Source: Planctomycetia bacterium (GTDB lineage Bacteria; Planctomycetota; PLA2; JAEUHO01). Taken from it: a DNA stretch of 8,401 nt. The position numbers were made by a program, and so were the translations under genes. Shown here one piece after another: positions 1 through 6,393 of this stretch. Location: NCBI GenBank assembly GCA_030618975.1, contig JAUXCH010000174.1, forward strand, positions 1 through 8,401, in the 5' to 3' direction. The notes under the pieces were generated by a model, which worked only from the letters and a program-made list of their open reading frames with translations, was not told the origin of the DNA and searched no databases. Numbering within the stretch: position 1 is the stretch's first letter; every line of letters starts with the position of its first letter.

Positions 1-613
1 AACGAGCGAGGGCCGCTCCGTCCTCGAGGAGGGCGACCTCCCCCGCGAGGTCGGGCAGTGCCGGCCGCGGCTGGGGCCGGCACGCGCGGAAGGCCTCGGG
101 ACGGCGTCCGCGTAGCCGCGCGGCGTGCTTCAGGACGCTCTCCCCGGTGCCCGAGACGACGTGGTGCGGCGCGATCTCCTCCCACGGCGCCAGGACGAAA
201 GCCCTCTCCCGCGCGCGAGGGTGCGGGAGGACCAGGTCGGACTCGTCCACGACGACGCCGGCGTCCAGCAGGTCCAGGTCGAGCGCGCGGACGGTCTTCG
301 TCTCCCGATCGCGACCGGCGGAGTGCTCGATCTCCTGGAAGAGGGCCAGCAGGTTCCGGGGGCGCGCGTCCGTCCTCAGCTCGACGACGGTGTCGAGGAC
401 GGGCTCGACCCCGTCGACGAACCGGCCTTCCCCGTCCTCGAACGGCGAGGAGACGGGCCGCGCTGCCGCCGCCACTCGAACCCCGGCGTCCTCGAGGGCA
501 CGGAGCGCCCGCTCCAGGACGGCCGCCGCACCGTCGACGTTCGATCCCAGGGCCGCGAAGACGCGCCCCCCCCTGGGGGCGGACTTCCGAGGTCCGGCCG
601 GCGCGCCGGTCAC
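1..613 (-). CDS. folK: 6-hydroxymethyl-7,8-dihydropterin pyrophosphokinase (HPPK), 3' end cut off by window
   Basis: HPPK transfers pyrophosphate from ATP to 6-hydroxymethyl-7,8-dihydropterin in cytosolic folate synthesis. The reverse strand reads AALGSN at residues 20-25 (the usual N-terminal beta-strand motif), then the family signature around residues 106-116, where RALDLDLL holds the two Mg-binding aspartates D112 and D114, then LPHPRARERAFVLAPWEEIAP near 129-149, matching the conserved HP...R.F.L.PL.EIAP block. The start is a GTG at 611-613 whose last two bases are the first two of the pssA TGA stop (GTGA). No other ATG, GTG or TTG lies between it and the conserved core, and no Shine-Dalgarno is visible, so re-initiation after pssA is likely. 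Oddities: the position usually filled by the pterin-contacting Asn (F-x-N-A in most homologues) reads FVDG (D67); there is a 17-residue lead before the core; and at least 40 residues follow the normal end of the fold (about residue 163) before the window ends, so an extension or fusion is possible. The identification is firm; the full length is unknown. Confidence 0.9.
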   Translation of the reverse strand, partial: MTGAPAGPRKSAPRGGRVFAALGSNVDGAAAVLERALRALEDAGVRVAAAARPVSSPFEDGEGRFVDGVEPVLDTVVELRTDARPRNLLALFQEIEHSAGRDRETKTVRALDLDLLDAGVVVDESDLVLPHPRARERAFVLAPWEEIAPHHVVSGTGESVLKHAARLRGRRPEAFRACRPQPRPALPDLAGEVALLEDGAALAR

Positions 614-1563
614 CCGGCGGCGCCCGACCGGTCCGCGCCGGCCGTCTCCGCTTCCGCCTCCCCGCCGTCCACGTCCTCCGCGTCCTCCGCGTCCTCCACG
701 TCTTCCGCGTCCTCCACGTCCTCTGCCTCGTCCGTCTCCTCCCTCAGGGCCCACGACGGATAGCCCGTGCCCCGCGCGAGCGCGAACAGGACGATGCCCG
801 AGAGGGCGTAGAGCATGAACGCCGCCGTCACGGTCTCGAGGAGATGCGTGACGCCCAGGAAGACGCTGACCACGAGCAGCATCACGGTGGTCATGGGCCG
901 GCGGCCCTCGAGGAACCGGTTCACCAGGTGCGGGTACGGCAGCCGGCTCGTCATCAGCAGGCCGAGCAACGGCGTCGCGAGGAGGACGGCCCAGTCGAGG
1001 GAGAGCAGCTGGTACTCGTGCCGGAGCAGCACGAGGCTGGCGACGACGCCGGCCGCCGCCGGGGTGGGCAGCCCGCGGAACACCAGGGTCACGTGGTTCG
1101 CGCCCTCGGGGCTGATCCGCGCGGACTCGACGTTGTAGCGGGCGAGCCGCAGCGCGGCGCCGACCACGTACACGAGGGCCAGCGCCAGGAGCAACCGCGG
1201 CGCGATCTGCGGGAAGGTCGTCGCGAGGAGCGACTTGGCCAGCATCGCGGGAACCACCCCGAACGTGACCACGTCCGCGAGGCTGTCGATCTGGGCGCCG
1301 AACGCGCTCGAGGACTTCGTCAGGCGCGCCACCCGCCCGTCGAGGACGTCGCAGAACATGCCCAGGAAGATCATCCACGCGGCCTTGTTCCAGAGACCGG
1401 CCTGGGCCTGAGGCTCGGCCGCGGCCGCGGCCGCGTCCTGGAGGGAGCTCAGCGCGAGCACGCCCGCCAGGAGGTTGCCCATCGTCACGAGGGTGGGCAG
1501 GACACTGACGGTCCGCAGCACCGTTCGGCGCCTGGTCCTGGACGGAGTGGGGTGAAGTCGCAT
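610..1563 (-). CDS. pssA: CDP-diacylglycerol--serine O-phosphatidyltransferase
   Basis: This inner-membrane enzyme makes phosphatidylserine from CDP-diacylglycerol and L-serine, the step towards phosphatidylethanolamine. The protein is 317 aa. It opens with the LPTLVTMGNLLAG type of first membrane segment (residues 22-40) and carries the complete CDP-alcohol phosphotransferase signature: D75 G76 x2 A79 R80 x8 G89 x3 D93 x3 D97. Several hydrophobic segments follow (about 107-127, 150-170, 178-195, 215-260). The length and the N-terminal motif fit the small subclass-II PssA rather than the large E. coli type. The reading frame stays open far upstream, but the ATG at 1561-1563 places the MGNL helix where the family has it. 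No clear Shine-Dalgarno precedes it. The final 45 or so residues form an acidic tail of repeated AED/VED units, not part of the enzymatic fold. folK follows with a stop/start overlap. A related CDP-alcohol transferase is conceivable, but the MGNL start favours PssA. Confidence 0.92.
   Translation of the reverse strand: MRLHPTPSRTRRRTVLRTVSVLPTLVTMGNLLAGVLALSSLQDAAAAAAEPQAQAGLWNKAAWMIFLGMFCDVLDGRVARLTKSSSAFGAQIDSLADVVTFGVVPAMLAKSLLATTFPQIAPRLLLALALVYVVGAALRLARYNVESARISPEGANHVTLVFRGLPTPAAAGVVASLVLLRHEYQLLSLDWAVLLATPLLGLLMTSRLPYPHLVNRFLEGRRPMTTVMLLVVSVFLGVTHLLETVTAAFMLYALSGIVLFALARGTGYPSWALREETDEAEDVEDAEDVEDAEDAEDVDGGEAEAETAGADRSGAAG
667..726 (-). repeat. 9-bp coding tandem repeat encoding AED/VED units
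   Basis: Six full 9-bp units and one partial unit lie in tandem inside the 3' end of pssA, giving residues 280-299 of the protein as alternating AED and VED triplets. On the plus strand the unit is close to cctccgcgt or cctccacgt with a few single-base changes. Because the unit is a multiple of three, gain or loss of copies keeps the frame. This is a coding microsatellite, not a CRISPR array: there are no spacers. Confidence 0.85.
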
Positions 1564-1678
1564 GGAAAGGGAGATCGTAGCAGGCGAGACCGAGGCGCCG
1601 CGCCGGGGATCGACGGGGTTCGTCCGCAAGAACCGCACGCAACGGACCGATGCAACGTCTCGAGGGCAGGCTCGAGGG
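1564..1678. promoter_or_regulatory. Divergent intergenic region between pssA and the FtsB-like gene
   Basis: This 115-bp gap must hold the promoters for the leftward pssA-folK pair and the rightward genes if both start here. On the minus strand a TACGAT box (1574-1579) lies 10 nt before the pssA ATG, a position that would give an almost leaderless message, but no convincing -35 partner is seen. On the plus strand no clear sigma-70-like pair is visible. Two direct copies of CTCGAGGG (1659-1666 and 1671-1678) precede the chosen rightward start. The hexamer CTCGAG is common in this GC-rich DNA, so they may mean nothing. Confidence 0.35.
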
Positions 1679-2050
1679 ATGGTTCGTTCCGTGGATCGCG
1701 TTCGCAAGATGTACGCACGCCGGGGCAAGCGGGCAGGATCGTCCGCCTCCGCCTCCGTCCTCCTGCCGCCGAGCGAGGCCGAACGGCGTCCCCTGCCGGG
1801 GTGGCTCACGGTGCTGGCGCTCGCCGGTCTGGCGCTGCTGCTGTGCTCGACGGTCCCCGCCGTGCTGAAGCGCTCGCGGCTCGCGGCCGACCTCGGCCGG
1901 CTGCACGCGGAGACCGAGCGCCAGGAGCACGAGGTCAGGCGGCTCGAGCGTGAGCTGCACGCCGCCCGCGAAGATTCCTTCGCGCACGAGCAGGCGCTGC
2001 AGCGTCTGCTCCATCCGCTGAGGGCGCCGGCGACGCGGGACGGTTCCTGA
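1679..2050 (+). CDS. Small single-pass membrane coiled-coil protein, FtsB/DivIC-like
   Basis: This is a 123-aa protein from the ATG at 1679. A basic, disordered N-terminus (residues 1-40) leads into one membrane helix (about 42-62), immediately followed by a coiled coil (about 66-97). Its a/d positions L68, L72, L75, T79, Q82, V86, L89 and L93 follow a strict 4-3 spacing. After the coil, REDSFAHEQALQRLLHP resembles the DPxxIExxAREELG segment that closes FtsB/DivIC proteins. That order (cytosolic tail, membrane helix, periplasmic coil, short C-terminal motif) and the size fit the septum-formation-initiator family, which bridges FtsL and FtsQ at the division site. The N-terminal tail is longer than in E. 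coli FtsB, as in DivIC-type proteins. The start is unsure: in-frame GTG (1691) and ATG (1709) lie downstream, none with a good ribosome site, and the frame is also open upstream to 1562. The family call rests on architecture and a weak C-terminal match, so an unrelated coiled-coil membrane protein is possible. Confidence 0.6.
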   Translation: MVRSVDRVRKMYARRGKRAGSSASASVLLPPSEAERRPLPGWLTVLALAGLALLLCSTVPAVLKRSRLAADLGRLHAETERQEHEVRRLERELHAAREDSFAHEQALQRLLHPLRAPATRDGS

Positions 2051-2081
2051 GAGGCTCCGACGGGAGGCGCCGGACCCCGTG

Positions 2082-2099
2082 GGCGATGGCATGATCGCC
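2082..2099 (+). other. Short inverted repeat just before the propeller-protein start
   Basis: GGCGAT and ATCGCC form a perfect 6-bp stem around a 6-nt GGCATG loop, ending 5 nt before the ATG at 2105. It occupies the place where a Shine-Dalgarno would be expected, and none is seen there. It could be a small operator or an mRNA hairpin, or chance. Confidence 0.25.
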
Positions 2100-2104
2100 G
2101 CGCG

Positions 2105-4366
2105 ATGTCCACACTGCGGCTCTTCGCGCTCCTCCTCGTCCTCTCCCTCGCCTCGTCCGCGGACGCCGAGCCGGAGGACGGCTCGATTCCGGCGGAGAAC
2201 ACCTCCCACGTGAACACGGACACGCCGTGGGTGGCGCAGGCCTTCCGGCGTGCCGACGAGGCGATCGCGGCGAACGACTGGCCGCGGGCGGTGCGCGCGC
2301 TGCAGGAGGTCGTCGACGCCGTCGAGGACACGGACGATCCCGGGGCCGCCTCGCCCCACGTCGTGCCCGTCTTCGGAAGCGTCGTCTACGAAGGTGCGTG
2401 GATCGTCGCGCACCACCGGATCCTCGCGGGCGGAGCTCCCGCCCTCGAGGCGTACGAGGGGCAGTTCGGCCAGGTGGCTCGAGCTCTCCTCCAGCAGGGA
2501 GTAGCCCGACGCGACCTGCGCCTGCTCGCCACGGTGGCGGATCGCTTCCTGCCGCTGGCCTCGGGCCGCCGGGCCGCCCTCCTCGCAGCCGACCTCGCGC
2601 TCGAGAACGGCGACGTGGACGCCTCGGTCGGCTGGCTCGAGCGCCTCGAGGACCTGGAGGAGGTGAGTGCCGAGCCCGACGAGATGCTCGCGCCCTGGCG
2701 CGCGGCGCGGATCGGTCGGACCGCCGCGGCCCTGGCACGCGCCGGTCGGCAGGATGCGGTGAGGGCGCTCCTCGAGCGGCAAGCCCGCCCCGGCATTCCG
2801 GAGTCCGTGCGCCTGCGGCCCCCCCCCGCATCCGATCGGCGGGGCGAGGCGCTGCCCACGGGCTGGCCCACCACCGGGGGCGGTCCCCGTCGCGCCGGAC
2901 GCCCGGCCGCGCTCGGCGAGGAGTTCGAGGTGGCGTGGTGGCTCCCGCTGGAGGGTGGCGTGGAGCCGCCGGACCTGGAGGACGACCGTCTGCGAGGCCG
3001 CCCCAGCCCGTGGATCCCCACGCGCGCCGTCGTCGACGGAACGCGGGCTTTCGTGTTCGACGGCACGCGCGTGGAGGTCTGGGACCTCGAGCGGGGACGC
3101 CACCTGGTCCGGCCGTACGAACTCCTCAACTCGGAGGAGGACAGCCTGTCCCGTGTGGACGAGGTCGACGCACGGGAGGAACTGGGCCTGCTGGAGGGAT
3201 TCAGCCTGACGCTCGGCCCCGCGCGCCCCGACGGTGCGCGCATCCTGTACGTCGCCGCGCCCGATCCCATGTCGGGGCCGCGCACCTGGTCCTATCCCAT
3301 CCCGCGCGACGACCGCATCGAGGCGCTCCGGTACGAGGAGTCCGTACACACGCTGACCCCGCTGTGGAGAAACGGCGGATACGAACCGCGCGGCGGCATG
3401 CCCGAGCAGACCCGTCTCTACGGCGCCCCCCTCCTCTACCGCGGCCGCCTGTGGATCGCCGGCGTGCGCCCCTCCCGTGGAACCGAGCACGAGGCCGACG
3501 CCTGGCTGTTCGGCCTGTCCCCGACGACGGGCGAGGTCGAGGTGCGAACGTACCTCGGGTCCGGCGCGCCGGTGCGGGGCGGCAGGCCGGACGAGGCCAT
3601 CCCGTCGTCGCCCGCCGGTGCGCACGGGCGCGTCGTCGTGTCCACCGGCCTCGGGATCGTGGCCTCGGTGGACGCGCGCCACGGCCGCCCGCACTGGGTC
3701 TACCGCAACGACCGCGGGGTCGTCGGCGCGGGTCGCCTGAAGCGACTGCAACGGGAGAACGACCACACGCCCCGCGAGACGGGCTTCGCGAACGTTCCGC
3801 CGCTGCTCGCGTTCGAACGGATCTGGGTCGCGCCGACCGACGGGCTGGAGACCCTCTGCCTGTTCGACCGCCCGCGCGGGAGGCGTCGCTCCCTCCGCGC
3901 GTGGCGAAAGAACCGGCGCGCCGGATTCGTCGACTTCGCCGCCGAGCAGATCGTCGGTCTGGCGCCTCCCCCGGAAAACGAGGCGTCCCCGCTGCTCGTC
4001 GTCGTCGGGCGCGGCGAGGTGCCCGAGGGACGCCCGCCCGCCGCGATCGCGAAGGCGATCGACGCCTTCGATCCCGCCCGGCGCTGGGAGGCGTTCGCCA
4101 CGACCGGGGACGGCCCGGAACCGTACGGGACGGCCCTGCTGACCGAGGCCGAGCTGTTCGTGCCGACGCGTCACGGGATCTCGGTCTTCGACGTGCTCGA
4201 CGGCAGCGACCTCGCGACGATCGACGTTTCCTCGGTGCCGGTCCGCCTCCGCGAGCTGCTCACGCCCGAGATCGGTCTGAGCGGCAACGTCGTCCCCGCT
4301 CCGGGGCGAGGCCTGCTCGTCCTGGGTGCGACGCACGGGGTGTTCTGGCGCGCGAAGTCGCGCTAG
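2105..4366 (+). CDS. Exported helical-repeat plus PQQ-like beta-propeller protein
   Basis: The 753-aa protein starts with a signal peptide: a short R5-containing head, a leucine-rich core (residues 6-16), and an A-D-A cleavage motif ending at about residue 21. There is no lipobox cysteine, so it is probably a soluble envelope or periplasmic protein. Residues 40 to about 225 are alpha-helical and TPR-like (for example WVAQAFRRADEAIAANDWPR). A proline/arginine-rich linker near 232-265 follows. From about 275 to the end, repeated beta-blade patterns of the BamB/quinoprotein type appear: DGTRAFVFDGTRVEVWDL (about 310-328), GLGIVASVDARHGRPHWVYR (about 514-533), a block near 673-705 with HGISVFDVLDGSDL, and a last blade ending in LLVLGATHGVFWR. 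Such propellers often act as protein-binding scaffolds; PQQ binding is not implied, and the substrate is unknown. No Shine-Dalgarno is seen. It sits 54 bp after the FtsB-like gene and 94 bp before moxR, so linkage with either is positional only. A run of nine C (2819-2827) falls in the linker. Confidence 0.75.
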   Translation: MSTLRLFALLLVLSLASSADAEPEDGSIPAENTSHVNTDTPWVAQAFRRADEAIAANDWPRAVRALQEVVDAVEDTDDPGAASPHVVPVFGSVVYEGAWIVAHHRILAGGAPALEAYEGQFGQVARALLQQGVARRDLRLLATVADRFLPLASGRRAALLAADLALENGDVDASVGWLERLEDLEEVSAEPDEMLAPWRAARIGRTAAALARAGRQDAVRALLERQARPGIPESVRLRPPPASDRRGEALPTGWPTTGGGPRRAGRPAALGEEFEVAWWLPLEGGVEPPDLEDDRLRGRPSPWIPTRAVVDGTRAFVFDGTRVEVWDLERGRHLVRPYELLNSEEDSLSRVDEVDAREELGLLEGFSLTLGPARPDGARILYVAAPDPMSGPRTWSYPIPRDDRIEALRYEESVHTLTPLWRNGGYEPRGGMPEQTRLYGAPLLYRGRLWIAGVRPSRGTEHEADAWLFGLSPTTGEVEVRTYLGSGAPVRGGRPDEAIPSSPAGAHGRVVVSTGLGIVASVDARHGRPHWVYRNDRGVVGAGRLKRLQRENDHTPRETGFANVPPLLAFERIWVAPTDGLETLCLFDRPRGRRRSLRAWRKNRRAGFVDFAAEQIVGLAPPPENEASPLLVVVGRGEVPEGRPPAAIAKAIDAFDPARRWEAFATTGDGPEPYGTALLTEAELFVPTRHGISVFDVLDGSDLATIDVSSVPVRLRELLTPEIGLSGNVVPAPGRGLLVLGATHGVFWRAKSR

Positions 4367-4367
4367 A

Positions 4368-4381
4368 CGCCGTAGGCGGCG
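4368..4381 (+). other. Small hairpin right after the propeller-gene stop
   Basis: CGCCG and CGGCG pair around a TAGG loop, one base after the TAG stop. There is no T-tract, so it is not a standard intrinsic terminator. It may only protect the 3' end of the message or pause transcription. Confidence 0.25.
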
Positions 4382-4390
4382 CGGCCCAAG

Positions 4391-4426
4391 GCCGGACCCG
4401 CGTGGTTCAATGCCCGACCGTCCGGC
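4391..4426 (+). other. Inverted repeat in the gap before moxR
   Basis: GCCGGAC (4391-4397) and GTCCGGC (4420-4426) are a perfect 7-bp inverted pair separated by 22 bp, in the 94-bp gap between the propeller gene and moxR. The centre-to-centre distance of 29 bp would put the two halves about three helical turns apart on one face of the DNA, which would suit an operator, but no regulator is known and no promoter boxes are evident. In such GC-rich DNA a chance match is possible. Confidence 0.25.
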
Positions 4427-4450
4427 ACGGCGCCGGGCGTCGGATCCCCC

Positions 4451-4454
4451 GGAG
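4451..4454 (+). promoter_or_regulatory. Ribosome binding site of moxR
   Basis: GGAG lies 6 nt before the ATG at 4461. This decides that start over the in-frame ATG at 4410, which would add 17 residues of low-complexity Arg/Pro/Ser sequence (MPDRPARRR...) and lacks such a site. Confidence 0.6.
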
Positions 4455-4460
4455 CCCTCC

Positions 4461-5481
<1,021 letters not shown>

Positions 5482-5510
<29 letters not shown>

Positions 5511-6393
5511 CCCCCGGATCCTCGACCAGATCTCGGGCCTCGAGCTGAAGGCTCGCAGCATCGTCGAAGGATACGTCTCCGGCTTGCACCGGAGCCCGTT
5601 CCACGGGTTCTCGGTCGAGTTCGCGGAGCACCGGGAGTACGTCCCGGGCGACGACATCCGCTTCCTCGACTGGAAGGTGTACGGGAAGACGGACCGCCTC
5701 TACATCAAGCGCTACGAGGAGGAGACGAACCTCGAAGCCTGGCTCGTGGTCGACACGAGCGCGTCCATGGGCTACACCTCCCTCGACGGCAAGGGACCCA
5801 GCAAGTTCGACTACGCCTCGTGGGGGGCGGCGGCGCTCGCGTACATGATCACCCAGCAGCAGGACGCCGCGGGGCTGGTGCTCTTCGACGAGGAGATCCG
5901 CCGCACGCTGCCCGCCCAGAGCAATGCCCCCCACCTGCGCGCGATCTTCTCCCAGCTCGAGAACGCCCGTCCCGCACGCGCTACGAGCGCGGGGCGCGCC
6001 CTGTCGCAGGTCGCGGAGGCCGTGCGCCGGCGCGGCATCATCTGCCTGTTCTCGGATCTGCTCGACGACAACCGCGAGATCGTCCGGGGCCTGAAGAGCC
6101 TCCGGGCCCGCGGCCACGAGGTCGTGCTGTTCCACATCCTCGCCCACGACGAGACCACGTTCCCCTTCGAACGCATGACCCGCTTCGAAGGCATGGAGGA
6201 CGCTTCCCGCCTGCTCGCGGATCCGCTGGCCCTCAAGACCGCCTACCTCGAGGAGGTCGAGACGTTTCGGAAGAACCTGAGGCGCGTCTGCCTGGGGAAC
6301 CGGATCGACCTCGTGGAGGTCACCACGGCCGACTCCCTCGGCGTGGTGCTCGCGGCGTACCTGGCCCGCAGGGCCGCACGGAGGCGCGATTGA
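5482..6393 (+). CDS. DUF58 / von Willebrand factor A domain protein
   Basis: This 303-aa protein is the usual partner of MoxR. Residues 18-80 contain the DUF58 pattern: GLELKARSIVEGYVSGLHRSP, then HG...EF..HREYVPGDDIRFLDW (G56 D57 D58, D63 W64), then TDRLYIKRYEEE. A vWA fold follows, with the metal-ion-dependent adhesion site DTSASM (D91, S93, S95) and the later aspartate in LFSDL (D192). No membrane helix is seen, so it is probably cytosolic and recruited to the membrane through partners. The start is GTG at 5482, inside the end of moxR; it gives the normal N-terminal length and no ATG is available before the conserved core. Only a weak purine-rich stretch (gcgagagcgaga) lies upstream, so coupling to moxR translation is likely. 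Its stop overlaps the TTG start of the next gene. In other bacteria this module is linked to stress tolerance, envelope integrity or enzyme maturation; the role here is not shown by the sequence. Confidence 0.93.
6380..6384 (+). promoter_or_regulatory. Strong ribosome binding site for the TTG start of batA-like gene
   Basis: A perfect GGAGG lies 5 nt before the TTG at 6390, inside the last codons of the DUF58 gene. It is the strongest Shine-Dalgarno seen at any gene start in the window, and it fixes the start of the downstream gene, which has no ATG or GTG at a sensible position. Confidence 0.8.

Noticed and set aside
667..741. CRISPR-like short repeats
   Set aside because: Units are 9 bp, contiguous and in-frame inside pssA, with no spacers or cas genes nearby.
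1659..1678. Direct CTCGAGGG pair as a regulator site
   Set aside because: CTCGAG is very frequent across the coding parts of this window, so two copies 12 bp apart are weak evidence; recorded only within the intergenic entry.
58..1953. Long rightward open frame of about 630 codons opposite folK and pssA
   Set aside because: Its translation is Arg/Pro/Gly-rich low complexity with no family motif, and it is antisense to two well-supported genes; typical of GC-rich DNA.
1564..2331. N-terminal extension of the pssA frame upstream of 1563
   Set aside because: The frame is open, but the added residues are Arg/Ser-rich, overlap the FtsB-like gene on the other strand, and would displace the normal N-terminal membrane motif of the enzyme.
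4368..4381. Intrinsic terminator after the propeller gene
   Set aside because: The stem is only 5 bp and no T-tract follows.
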